Shown here piece by piece: positions 1 to 6,216 of a stretch of DNA of 6,836 nt; position 1 is the first letter of the stretch; each line of letters opens with the position of its first letter. The notes beneath the pieces are model-generated. The model worked only from the letters and a program-made list of their open reading frames with translations, had not been told where the DNA came from and searched no databases. This DNA is from Granulicella sp. GTDB lineage: Bacteria; Acidobacteriota; Terriglobia; Terriglobales; Acidobacteriaceae. The translations under genes were made by a program, and so were the position numbers. The stretch spans positions 1 to 6,836 of the forward strand of contig PKWK01000295.1 of assembly GCA_003133205.1 (NCBI GenBank). Reading direction: 5' to 3'.

Positions 1-861
1 GCCGGTGATGTGCGCCATGCCGCGGATTAGGCCTGTCTCGGGGCCTCCGGCGGTGAGCTTCTTGATGATCGCGAGATAGCTGCGGTGGGTGCGCATTAGG
101 GCTGCGCCGGTCTTGTCTTTCAACTCGTTGACGTACTGTTCGGGGCCATAGTGGGCGACGTCGAAGAGCAACTTGCGAGCGAGCGAGTAGCCGTTAGTGT
201 GCAGGCCGTTTGAGGGCAGGCCGATGAGCACGTCGCCGATCTGGATGTGTTCACCGGTGATGACGTCTGGCCGGTTGACGCAGCCGACGATGGTGCCTGC
301 GAGCTCATATTCGCCGTCGGCGTAAAAGCCCGGCATCTGCGCGGTCTCGCCGCCAATGAGGGCGCAGCCGTTGGCGCGGCAGGCTTCGGAGAGGCCGCGG
401 ACGACGGTCTCGACGGTGTCGCTGTCCTGCTCGCGGAGTTTGCCGGTGGCGAGGTAGTCGAGGAAGAAGAGCGGCGTCGCGCCCTGCACGGCGATGTCGT
501 TGACGCAGTGATTGACCAGGTCGGCCCCGATGGTGTGGTGGATGCCGAGTTCGAAGGCGACCTTGAGCTTGGTGCCGACGCCGTCTGCGCTCGAGACCAG
601 CACCGGCTGCGGAAATTTTTCGAGGTCGAGCGCGAACAGGCCGCCGAAGCCGCCAATCTCCGAGAGCACATGCTTGTTGAAGGTCTTGCGCGCGAGCATC
701 TTGATGCGCTGCTTGGCGCGATCGCCTGAGGTGATGTCGACGCCGGCGCTGGCGTAGGTGGCAGGCGACTTCGAATGTGCGGGCTTGGCCGCTGCGGTCG
801 GGGTTTCAACCACGTTGGAGGCAGGCTGATGGGCGGGCGGGTTGGGGGACTCTGGAGGCAC
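1..861 (-). CDS. purM: Phosphoribosylformylglycinamidine cyclo-ligase (AIR synthetase), C-terminus cut by window edge
   Basis: PurM closes FGAM to aminoimidazole ribonucleotide with ATP, the fifth step of purine synthesis in the cytosol. Numbering from the GTG at 861, the reading frame shows TYASAGVDI (about 35-43), IGGFGGLFALD (69-79), the signature DGVGTKLK (93-100), GADLVNHCVNDIAVQGA (112-128), FFLDYLATGKL (132-142), GGETAQMPGFY (170-180) and IRGMAHITG at the window edge (279-287). These match E. coli PurM in order and spacing. The 287 visible residues are about three quarters of the protein; the rest lies left of the window. The start is uncertain. The frame is open back to a stop just above position 1000, so GTG at 969, TTG at 894, GTG at 861 or GTG at 813 could serve. 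I chose 861 because GAGA lies six bases before it. Every choice leaves a Pro/Ala-rich, probably disordered leader of at least 18 residues before the conserved core. No neighbour belongs to the purine pathway. Confidence 0.95.
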   Translation of the reverse strand, partial: MPPESPNPPAHQPASNVVETPTAAAKPAHSKSPATYASAGVDITSGDRAKQRIKMLARKTFNKHVLSEIGGFGGLFALDLEKFPQPVLVSSADGVGTKLKVAFELGIHHTIGADLVNHCVNDIAVQGATPLFFLDYLATGKLREQDSDTVETVVRGLSEACRANGCALIGGETAQMPGFYADGEYELAGTIVGCVNRPDVITGEHIQIGDVLIGLPSNGLHTNGYSLARKLLFDVAHYGPEQYVNELKDKTGAALMRTHRSYLAIIKKLTAGGPETGLIRGMAHITG

Positions 862-1239
862 TCGGATTCTCTTTGGTTTCTTGCGCTGAACCAACTCAGG
901 ACCAGCTTGTGTAGATTGCTGGGTGGTGCGGGTTGCGGCGTTGGGCTCGTCGTGCTGATCGGCGAACACCCAGTCTAACAGCCGCGCGTGAGGATAAAAG
1001 CATCATGCGGAGTTAGCGGGAGCGCGAGTTTCGGATAGATCGGGAAGAAATTGGACCGGAATCGTGGGCGGCTTGGGCAAGCGGCCATTGCATCGTCGTG
1101 TACTGCTGATCTGACGATATCCGCACAGCAGGACTGTCTCGCCCCTGCGAGCCAGGCTAAGACGATGGAAACCAAAGATTTAATTTGTTGTGTGGATTAT
1201 GACGTGCGAGGATGGCTGCGTTCTCGACAGGAGAGTGGC
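862..1239. promoter_or_regulatory. Divergent intergenic region between purM and the small plus-strand gene
   Basis: This gap of about 380 bases separates two divergent genes and should hold both promoters. I see no convincing coding frame in it. For purM the best box is TAGACT on the minus strand (972-977), preceded by TG at the extended -10 position, but no good -35 accompanies it. For the plus-strand gene, the AT-richest patch (about 1172-1200) is the likely promoter area, though no clear pair of hexamers stands out. An imperfect stem-loop lies at 1134-1155: CTCGC and GCGAG around a CCCT loop, flanked by CTG and CAG with one mismatch. If the true purM start is GTG 969, part of this region would be coding. 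Confidence 0.4.
1229..1235 (+). promoter_or_regulatory. Strong Shine-Dalgarno AGGAGAG deciding the start of the small gene
   Basis: AGGAG (1229-1233) lies six bases before ATG 1240, a near-ideal ribosome binding site. The in-frame upstream ATG at 1165 has only AGG at a distance of nine bases, and the codons between the two (TTA ATT TGT TGT) are unlike those of the rest of the gene. This supports the shorter protein. Confidence 0.7.
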
Positions 1240-1488
1240 ATGCGCTTTTCGGCGAAGGCAGCGTTGGTGGGAGTGCTTGAGGTGGTGAAGGAGCAGAAGA
1301 TTCCAGACAAGAAACTGGATCCGACGTTGAAGTCACTAAAAGCTCTGGATGCGGACGGGATGCTGGAGTGCTGGATTCTGCTCGATCACGCGGACCAGGG
1401 GATCGCGCAGGATTATGTCGCGTATCGTGCTGCGCATCGCGATCTGTTGCACGCGTACATCGCGAAATATGATGTTCATCCCAAATGA
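1240..1488 (+). CDS. Small conserved-looking hypothetical protein, 82 aa
   Basis: I do not recognise this protein. It starts MRFSAKAALVGVLEVVKEQK and ends YIAKYDVHPK; it has no signal peptide, no membrane segment and no Cys. It is Leu-, Ala- and Lys-rich, with predicted helices over about 5-20, 28-35, 38-51 and 55-75, suggesting a small all-helical cytosolic protein. The segment DGMLECWILLDHADQGIAQD followed by YVAYRAAHRD looks like a packed helical pair and has good third-position GC, which argues for real coding. An in-frame ATG at 1165 would add 25 residues, but their AT-rich codons and weaker ribosome site make it less likely. It is divergent from purM and lies 70 bases before the hemL ATG on the same strand. 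hemL seems to have its own promoter, so co-transcription is not required. Function unknown. Confidence 0.65.
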   Translation: MRFSAKAALVGVLEVVKEQKIPDKKLDPTLKSLKALDADGMLECWILLDHADQGIAQDYVAYRAAHRDLLHAYIAKYDVHPK

Positions 1489-1546
1489 ATACTGAGTAAG
1501 CTGAATTGCTGGGCGCGAGCGAGAACGCGCGAAGCATGTGTCCTCC

Positions 1547-1552
1547 TATACT
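1547..1552 (+). promoter_or_regulatory. Candidate -10 box TATACT for hemL, possibly giving a leaderless transcript
   Basis: TATACT matches the sigma-70 -10 consensus at five of six bases. It ends six bases before ATG 1559, so the expected transcription start falls on the A of the start codon. No ribosome binding site precedes this ATG, which fits a leaderless mRNA. No recognisable -35 sits at 16-18 bases upstream. If the GTG at 1538 were the real start, this box would lie inside the gene and be fortuitous. Confidence 0.4.
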
Positions 1553-1558
1553 GGTTGC

Positions 1559-2869
1559 ATGCAATCTGGGACGAAGGAATTGAAGCCATTTGTGCAGTCG
1601 CTCGATCTTGAGCGGCGGGCGGAGGGGTATTTTCCGGGTGGGGTGAACTCGCCGGTGCGGGCGTTTCGCGCGGTGGGTGGGCATCCTCCGTTTGTAGTGC
1701 GTGGTGAAGGCGCGTACCTGTTCGACGCGGATGGGAACCGGTATGTCGATCTGTTTGGCTCGTGGGGGCCGATGATCCTGGGGCATGCGTTTCCGCCGGT
1801 GGTCGAGGCGATCCGTGAAGCTGCGGGGCGCGGTGCGAGCTTTGGCGCGTCGCATGCCGGCGAGGCGAACCTGGCGGAGTTGGTGCGGCGATGTTTTCCG
1901 TCGGTCGAAAAGATGCGCTTCGTCAGTTCGGGGACGGAGGCGTGCATGTCGGCGATTCGGCTGGCGCGCGGATTTACTGGCCGGAATTTCGTAATCAAGT
2001 TTGAAGGCTGCTATCACGGCCATGCGGACGCTCTGCTGGTGAAGGCTGGATCGGGCGTGGCGACGCTGGGCATTCCCGGATCGGCGGGCGTTCCGGCGGA
2101 GACGGCGCAGCATACGCTGGCGCTGCCGTACAACGATCTGGCGGCGGTGGAGGCGGCGTTCGCGGCGCGGCCCGATGAGATTGCGTGCGTGATTGTCGAG
2201 CCGGTGGTGGGCAATGCGGGGACGATTCCACCGGCGACCGGGTATCTCGAAGGGCTGCGGCGGCTATGCACGGAACACGGTGCTCTGCTGATCGTCGATG
2301 AGGTGATGACGGGCTTCCGGTTGTCGCTGGGCGGGGCTCAGCGGGTGTATGGCATCACTCCCGACCTGACGACGCTGGGCAAGATTCTGGGCGGAGGGTT
2401 GCCGTGCGGCGCGTTCGGCGGGCGGGCGGAGGTGATGGACTTTCTCGCGCCACTGGGGCCGGTGTATCAGGCCGGTACACTGAGCGGAAATCCCCTGGCG
2501 ATGGCGGCGGGCGTCGCGACGATTGCGCACTTGATCGAGCATGAGGACGAGGTCTATCCGCGGCTAGAACGCGTGACCAAAGCAATCGCAGAGGGCGTGG
2601 CGGAGATCGCGCGCGAGGCGAATGTATCGGTGACGACGAACCGCGTGGGATCGATGTTCACGTGGTTCTTTACGTCCGCGCCGGTGACGGATTTTGCGTC
2701 GGCGGGCACGTCGGACTCCGAGGCGTTTGGACGATTCCACCGCCGGATGCTGGAGGCCGGCGTGTGGCTGCCGCCGAGCCAGTACGAAGCTGCGTTTGTG
2801 AGCGCGGCGCACGGCCCGATGGAGATCGAGCGCGTGCTCGAGGCAGCGCGCGGGGCGCTTGCGGAGTAA
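1559..2869 (+). CDS. hemL: Glutamate-1-semialdehyde 2,1-aminomutase
   Basis: HemL is a PLP enzyme that converts glutamate-1-semialdehyde to 5-aminolevulinate, the last step of the C5 route from glutamyl-tRNA into haem and other tetrapyrroles. The translation follows E. coli HemL from end to end: [16 protein letters not shown] near the N-terminus, [10 protein letters not shown], the PLP phosphate-binding [20 protein letters not shown], then [29 protein letters not shown] with the Asp that pairs with the PLP ring nitrogen (D247), and TLGKILGGG with the Schiff-base lysine (K275). [19 protein letters not shown] and a C-terminal [20 protein letters not shown] complete the fold. From ATG 1559 the protein has 436 residues, against 426 in E. 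coli. An in-frame GTG at 1538 would add seven residues (MSSYTGC), but it has no better ribosome site and would place the TATACT box inside the gene. The gene points towards the VOC gene with 44 bases between their stops; no other haem gene is in view. Confidence 0.97.
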   Translation: MQSGTKELKPFVQSLDLERRAEGYFPGGVNSPVRAFRAVGGHPPFVVRGEGAYLFDADGNRYVDLFGSWGPMILGHAFPPVVEAIREAAGRGASFGASHAGEANLAELVRRCFPSVEKMRFVSSGTEACMSAIRLARGFTGRNFVIKFEGCYHGHADALLVKAGSGVATLGIPGSAGVPAETAQHTLALPYNDLAAVEAAFAARPDEIACVIVEPVVGNAGTIPPATGYLEGLRRLCTEHGALLIVDEVMTGFRLSLGGAQRVYGITPDLTTLGKILGGGLPCGAFGGRAEVMDFLAPLGPVYQAGTLSGNPLAMAAGVATIAHLIEHEDEVYPRLERVTKAIAEGVAEIAREANVSVTTNRVGSMFTWFFTSAPVTDFASAGTSDSEAFGRFHRRMLEAGVWLPPSQYEAAFVSAAHGPMEIERVLEAARGALAE

Positions 2870-2913
2870 GGGATTCGGCTCGCAGGGCGGCCCGGCGCGC
2901 GGCACTCAGACCG

Positions 2914-3393
2914 CTAGGATTGTGCTGCGCGTTCGAGTTCCGCGATGTCGAGCTTCTTCATCCCCGTCATGGCGTGCATCGCCTTCGGATGCTTGATCAA
3001 CTCGGGCAGGCGGGCAGGCACGATCTGCCAGGAGAGGCCGAACTTGTCCTTCAGCCATCCACACTGGACTTCGGCGCCTCCGGCAGAGAGCTTCTGCCAG
3101 TAGTAGTCAACCTCTTCCTGCGAATCGCAGCGAACGACGAAGGAGATGGCTTCGGTGAACTTGAACATTGGGCCGCCGTTGAGCGCTGAGAATTGCTGGC
3201 CATCGAGTTCGAAGGCTACGACCAGGACGCCGCCCTTTGGTCCGTGGCGAGGGTCGTCGGAGGCGGAGTTGCGCAGTTCATGGAGCCGGCGCGAGTTCTT
3301 GAAGACTGAGATGTAGAAGTCGACTGCCTCCTCGGCGTTCGAATCGAACCAGAGAAACGGAGTGATGCGGGAATGGCTTTGCAAATCGCCCAT
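2914..3393 (-). CDS. PhnB-like VOC superfamily protein (3-dmu-9_3-mt type)
   Basis: This is a 159-residue protein of the vicinal-oxygen-chelate (glyoxalase/bleomycin-resistance) fold, in the group often mislabelled 3-demethylubiquinone-9 3-methyltransferase. It carries two beta-alpha-beta-beta-beta modules, about residues 7-75 and 82-128. Typical landmarks are ITPFLWFDSNAEEAVDFY (10-27), the strand with FELDGQQFSALNGGP (61-75), FKFTEAISFVV (77-87), CGWLKDKFGLSWQIVP (111-126) and the closing helix AMTGMKKLDIAELERA (141-156). The start at 3393 is supported by AGAGGA (3398-3403) four bases upstream. The substrate cannot be read from the sequence; members of this fold include dioxygenases, isomerases and resistance proteins, and many PhnB-like ones are uncharacterised. 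The TetR gene lies 124 bases upstream on the same strand, so the two could be read together, although a possible promoter also lies just ahead of this gene. Confidence 0.9.
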   Translation of the reverse strand: MGDLQSHSRITPFLWFDSNAEEAVDFYISVFKNSRRLHELRNSASDDPRHGPKGGVLVVAFELDGQQFSALNGGPMFKFTEAISFVVRCDSQEEVDYYWQKLSAGGAEVQCGWLKDKFGLSWQIVPARLPELIKHPKAMHAMTGMKKLDIAELERAAQS

Positions 3394-3410
3394 GAGATCC
3401 TCTTGACTTT

Positions 3411-3438
3411 GTTATTGGTGAAATTGTTCTTGTTGCAA
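3411..3438 (-). promoter_or_regulatory. Weak candidate promoter for the VOC gene
   Basis: On the minus strand TTGCAA (3433-3438) and AATAAC (3411-3416) are separated by 16 bases; each matches the sigma-70 consensus at four of six positions. They lie in an AT-rich patch (about 3400-3440) that stands out from the GC-rich surroundings. The predicted transcript start would leave a leader of only about 11 bases, just enough for the ribosome site. Plausible but weak. Confidence 0.3.
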
Positions 3439-3484
3439 GCGGACTCTGCATCGGGCGCGAGCCGTGCGCCTCGCGATCGGCAAC

Positions 3485-3500
3485 GGTTCAATAACGAACC
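3485..3500. repeat. Short inverted repeat GGTTC-n6-GAACC after the TetR gene
   Basis: A perfect five-base inverted repeat with a six-base AATAAC spacer lies 18-33 bases after the TetR stop, between TetR and the VOC gene. It could be a weak terminator stem or a regulator half-site pair for the VOC promoter. No T-run follows it on the minus strand. At this length chance is a real possibility. Confidence 0.25.
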
Positions 3501-3517
3501 AACCCGTGATCGTATGA

Positions 3518-4234
3518 CTAGAGGTCAGCGGGGTTGAGTTCGTAGCGTTCCGTGATGCTTATGGTTTGGTGCTCCTTCTCTTCTGATTTTGCGGGTTCAG
3601 GCCGGTCGAACAACATCTGTAGATAGCGCCGCAGGTGCTCGATACACTCAGCCGCGACCTCGGGGCCTTGCCTTGCCTTGGCAAAGATGAAGGCACCCTG
3701 CAGGACGGCTTGCATGAAAGTGCCAACGCTCTCCGCGGTCCACGGCGCGTCGGGCGCGTAGCGCTCTTTGGCGGCCTGGACGTCGCGCGTCAGCTCGGCG
3801 ACGTGGGAGGACAACGCCTGGTCGCAGGCCGCTCGGATGATGGGGTGGGTGTCGTAGGTCTCCTGCACCAGCGTGCCGAGCAGGCAGGTGTAGTCGGGCA
3901 GCTCCCCAGTTAGGATCGTCGCGCGAAAGTCCAGATAGCCGAGCAGGCGATCCAGCGGGTCCTGAGGTTGGTGGTAGGGCGCGGTGGCGAAAAAGCCCTC
4001 CGTCATGGCCCTCCAATGAGCCACCGCAGCCAGCGCGAGGTCGTCCTTGCTCTTGAAGTGATGGAAGAAGCTGCCCTTGGTCACACCGGCCTCGCGGCAG
4101 ATATCATCTACCGTGGTGGCGGCGTAGCCTTTGGCACGGATGACGTGCAGCGCTGCGTCCAGCAGCCGGATCTTGGACTGGCGCTGCGCCGGGGGCTGCT
4201 GGGTTGGGGATTCGTGCTGCTTCTGATTTGTCAC
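3518..4234 (-). CDS. TetR/AcrR family transcriptional regulator
   Basis: This is a 238-residue one-component repressor with an N-terminal TetR helix-turn-helix and a C-terminal ligand-binding helical domain. The DNA-binding part is KIRLLDAALHVIRAKGYAAT (21-40) followed by TVDDICREAGVTKGSFFHHF (41-60) and KSKDDLALAAV (61-71), close to the family pattern. The C-terminal domain has CLLGTLVQE (117-125) and AVLQGAFIFAKA (176-187), reminiscent of the AcuR/NemR-like branch. Cys residues fall at 46, 117 and 197; C117 sits where this branch often has a Cys and could be a sensor, which is inference. The tail after about 211 is charged and probably disordered. I start at GTG 4234 because AAGGGA lies five bases upstream; an in-frame TTG at 4258 would lie almost on the predicted transcript start. 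A perfect palindrome in its promoter suggests self-repression. The ligand is unknown; the VOC gene downstream and the broken VOC gene upstream are the likeliest targets. Confidence 0.93.
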   Translation of the reverse strand: MTNQKQHESPTQQPPAQRQSKIRLLDAALHVIRAKGYAATTVDDICREAGVTKGSFFHHFKSKDDLALAAVAHWRAMTEGFFATAPYHQPQDPLDRLLGYLDFRATILTGELPDYTCLLGTLVQETYDTHPIIRAACDQALSSHVAELTRDVQAAKERYAPDAPWTAESVGTFMQAVLQGAFIFAKARQGPEVAAECIEHLRRYLQMLFDRPEPAKSEEKEHQTISITERYELNPADL

Positions 4235-4239
4235 AATTT

Positions 4240-4245
4240 TCCCTT
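4240..4245 (-). promoter_or_regulatory. Shine-Dalgarno AAGGGA deciding the TetR start
   Basis: AAGGGA on the minus strand ends five bases before GTG 4234. It favours this GTG over the in-frame TTG at 4258, which lies within about three bases of the expected transcription start and has no ribosome site. Confidence 0.6.
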
Positions 4246-4272
4246 GCCTGCGTACCAACTAAATGGTATGGT
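4244..4272 (+). promoter_or_regulatory. Candidate divergent promoter reading towards the broken VOC gene
   Basis: On the plus strand TTGCCT (4244-4249) and TATGGT (4267-4272) are separated by exactly 17 bases; each matches the consensus at four of six positions. The expected start falls at about 4279, in the centre of the palindrome at 4272-4287, so the same operator could repress both directions. Confidence 0.35.
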
Positions 4273-4296
4273 ACCGACCAGTCGGTATGCTGTCAA
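4268..4296 (-). promoter_or_regulatory. Promoter of the TetR gene
   Basis: On the minus strand a perfect -35 TTGACA (4291-4296) and a -10 TACCAT (4268-4273) are separated by 17 bases. The transcript would start near 4261 and give a leader of about 27 bases carrying the AAGGGA ribosome site. ATGGTA occurs twice in overlapping tandem (4263-4268 and 4268-4273), so the -10 could be either, but only the second has ideal spacing. Confidence 0.65.
4272..4287. promoter_or_regulatory. TetR-type operator, perfect 16-bp palindrome TACCGAC-CA-GTCGGTA
   Basis: Two exact seven-base arms surround a two-base centre. The palindrome fills most of the spacer between -35 and -10 of the TetR promoter and overlaps the -10 by two bases, so a bound dimer would block RNA polymerase. 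Length, symmetry and an ACCGAC/GTCGGT core are typical of TetR-family operators. Binding by the adjacent regulator is inferred from position. Confidence 0.75.
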
Positions 4297-4330
4297 GGGG
4301 TCCACTGACTAAATTTGCGGGACGAATGGG

Positions 4331-4691
4331 CTGCATCATCTCGGCGGCAAGATCATGGGAATGATGACGTGGGCCCAGATGCCAGATGCCGGGAAACACA
4401 CTCCGCCAAGATACGAAAAGGCTGTTTTGCACGCTCGCATGGCCCTGGGGGGAGACGGTGATCATGGCGAGCGACGTTCCGAACTATCAGCCTATGCGCA
4501 GCGTTTATCTTTCGTTGTCGGTCGACAGCAGCGAAGAGGCGGAGCGGATCTACGGGATACTTGCCGACGGCGGCGAGGTCTACATAAAAATGGGAGAGAC
4601 GTTCTTTGCGCATCGCTTTGGCCAACTCCGCGACAGGTTTGGCACGTCCTGGATGGTCATCCACGAGTGTCCGATGGCGTCGGGCGCCTAG
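4331..4691 (+). pseudogene. Broken PhnB-like VOC gene: N-terminus missing and +1 frameshift
   Basis: The remains of a second VOC gene are spread over two frames. From 4331 one frame reads LHHLGGKIMGMMTWAQMPDA and then YEKAVLHARMALG, a good match to the first half of PhnB-like glyoxalase-fold proteins. At the run of six G (4447-4452) the similarity jumps to the next frame and continues ETVIMASDVPNYQ, SVYLSLSVDSSEEAERIYG and ETFFAHRFGQLRDRFGTSWM to the stop at 4689-4691. Removing one G restores a single frame of 119 residues with the natural junction ALGETVIMASD. The first 20-25 residues expected in the family (opening strand and start of the first helix) are absent; the frame closes at a TAA (4310-4312) and that stretch holds the TetR promoter instead. 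A start further in would make only a fragment. The G-run shift alone could be a sequencing error, but the missing N-terminus argues for a real pseudogene. It belongs to a different subgroup from the intact VOC gene at 2914-3393. Confidence 0.8.
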
Positions 4692-4708
4692 GGACGAGAG
4701 CCTATCGG

Positions 4709-4736
4709 TGATGGGCGAGTTGGAGCCTGCCCATCA
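4709..4736. terminator. Perfect 8-bp stem-loop between convergent genes
   Basis: TGATGGGC and its exact complement GCCCATCA surround a 12-base loop. The structure lies 17 bases after the stop of the broken VOC gene and 43 bases beyond the stop of the GT87 gene, where a shared two-way terminator would be expected. No T-run follows on either strand, so it is not a classical intrinsic terminator. Confidence 0.4.
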
Positions 4737-4779
4737 ACGAAGCGTTTGGGCGCGTGCGGAGAGAGTTTCCTGCATTGCC

Positions 4780-6045
4780 TTAGTCTGCAGGCTGAGAGCG
4801 GTCGAAGAGCGAGAGTGAAGGTTGGGGCTCGATGGATGCTTGTCTGGCTTTAGCCAGCCTGGAGGTGCCTAGCTTATAGAGAGCGAGCCAGACCAGGCTG
4901 GCGGTAGCCATCCACGCTTTGGAGCCGGAGATCACCGAGGCCTCTGAGATGGCAATCTGCGCCAGAAGATAGAGCCCCGATGCGGCGATCCAGTTCGTGC
5001 GGGTTTTTGAGAATGCAACGGCGAGAGAGATGAGGGCTGGTACCGCCAGAATAAAGTCATGCGCCCAAAAATACGGGGACGTGCTGACCGAGACCACCAG
5101 CAGCAGCGGAAGATGCTCTTCCCACGTCCAGGTGCGGCGGTTCCTCATCCAGTAGAACGCGAACCATGCAACTCCAATCACCGTGGTCGGGAACTGAAGC
5201 CATGCATGCTGCAATCCAAAGATCGAGCGCAGGGCTCCGCCGACTCCGCAGGATGTATCCATGGCGGCGCGGATGGTGCCGTGAAAGTAGTCCAGGACAT
5301 TGCGGTTGTATGCGATAGCGGCAATTGTGGCGCTCGCATAGGTCACAATCGCACTGATGAAGAGCGACCATTTTCTGCCCTGGGCCGCCCAAAGCACGAT
5401 CGCGAGAATCACGAGATAGAGCAGGTGCGGTTTCGGGCCGAGCATGAGCAGGCAGGCTCCCGCGAGCACATAACGCTGGTGGCGCAGCAGGAATAGAAAC
5501 GCTGTCAACCCGGCCAGAATGAGCGGCGTCACCTGGCCTGCATGCTCCGCAACCCCGGCGGGGAGGAGCGTGGCAAAGAGAGCGAGCGCGATCCACTGTT
5601 TTTTCTTCTCTCCGCCGAAGTAGCGCCAGAGCATGAGAAAAGAGGCGGCTTCGAGCAACAGGGAGAGGACGAGGCACACATAGTGCGCCACCGGGAACGA
5701 AACCAGGCCAAGCCAGGCGACAAACGGCAGAGCCCAAGGCGGATTCAGCATGACCAATGGCCGGTATGGCCATCCGAGGGCGTGCTCGATCGGCAGCATG
5801 GCGATCCCGGAGTAGGGATTGGCGCCGGACAGGAAAAGGCGGCCAGCGACCCAATAGCTCATGAAGTCGAACAGGGGCAGCGGGGTGAAGAGGAGCTGCA
5901 ACCGCAACCAGAGTAAGGGCAGGCAGAACAGAGTCACAGGCAATGCTTGCTGCCAACTCATTGGGGCTGGGTGCGGCTTGGAAGCGGTGGCGGAACCCGC
6001 AGATTGGCCTTGCGGCGAGGCCACCTCTTCGAGCGAGCTGCTCAT
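4780..6045 (-). CDS. GT87-type (DUF2029) polytopic membrane glycosyltransferase
   Basis: This 421-residue protein has about ten hydrophobic segments, roughly at 33-53, 104-116, 119-140, 151-165, 172-187, 192-218, 227-246, 285-300, 311-345 and 352-390. Just after the first comes LFDFMSYWVAGRLFLSGANP (58-77), the GT87 signature, with an Asp (D60) at the catalytic position expected of GT-C enzymes on the outer face. VMLNPPWALPFVAWLGL (98-114) and LLMLGPKPHLLYLV (199-212) are also typical. The family transfers mannose or related sugars from polyprenyl-phosphate donors; mycobacterial PIM mannosyltransferases belong to it. Which glycan is made here cannot be told. The first 30 residues are polar and Ser/Pro-rich, probably a cytoplasmic tail rather than a signal peptide. 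GGAGAGGA (6053-6060) seven bases before ATG 6045 sets the start. No other glycan, flippase or sugar-nucleotide gene is adjacent, and the 225-base gap to the response regulator suggests a separate transcript. Confidence 0.88.
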   Translation of the reverse strand: MSSSLEEVASPQGQSAGSATASKPHPAPMSWQQALPVTLFCLPLLWLRLQLLFTPLPLFDFMSYWVAGRLFLSGANPYSGIAMLPIEHALGWPYRPLVMLNPPWALPFVAWLGLVSFPVAHYVCLVLSLLLEAASFLMLWRYFGGEKKKQWIALALFATLLPAGVAEHAGQVTPLILAGLTAFLFLLRHQRYVLAGACLLMLGPKPHLLYLVILAIVLWAAQGRKWSLFISAIVTYASATIAAIAYNRNVLDYFHGTIRAAMDTSCGVGGALRSIFGLQHAWLQFPTTVIGVAWFAFYWMRNRRTWTWEEHLPLLLVVSVSTSPYFWAHDFILAVPALISLAVAFSKTRTNWIAASGLYLLAQIAISEASVISGSKAWMATASLVWLALYKLGTSRLAKARQASIEPQPSLSLFDRSQPAD

Positions 6046-6216
6046 CGGACTTTCCTCTCCAGGTCGCTGTGAGTGGAGAGCGCGTCAAGGGTTTGATCGA
6101 GCGGGTTTGGCTGCAGGCGCATTGCGACTCATCTTACGACCACGCTGCCTTTGAGCAGATAACACCTTTGGTGCACAGGGCGCAGCCTCCAGACGATGTG
6201 CCACCTCCCGCACCCT

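Noticed and set aside
247..729. Plus-strand open frame of 160 codons opposite purM
   Set aside because: Antisense of strongly conserved purM codons; its acidic Ala/Glu/Val-rich product is typical of a shadow frame.
1134..1155. Stem-loop CTCGC-CCCT-GCGAG in the purM divergent region as a riboswitch or operator
   Set aside because: The perfect stem is only five bases, the extension has a mismatch, and no known purine riboswitch core is visible around it.
1157..2113. Long minus-strand open frame of 318 codons opposite the small gene and hemL
   Set aside because: It is the antisense shadow of clear plus-strand genes in GC-rich DNA. Its translation is Arg/Pro/His-rich with no family features.
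2870..2913. GC-rich gap between convergent hemL and VOC stops as a terminator
   Set aside because: I found no clean inverted repeat or T-run in these 44 bases.
4386..4691. Treating the C-terminal VOC piece as an intact 101-residue gene starting at ATG 4386
   Set aside because: The first 20 or so residues do not resemble the family, while the other frame supplies the matching sequence up to the G-run. It is part of a pseudogene.
5057..6088. Minus-strand open frame of 343 codons overlapping the GT87 gene
   Set aside because: Same strand but another frame of the GT87 gene. The translation is Arg/Ala/Pro low-complexity, whereas the GT87 frame has the family motif and membrane segments.
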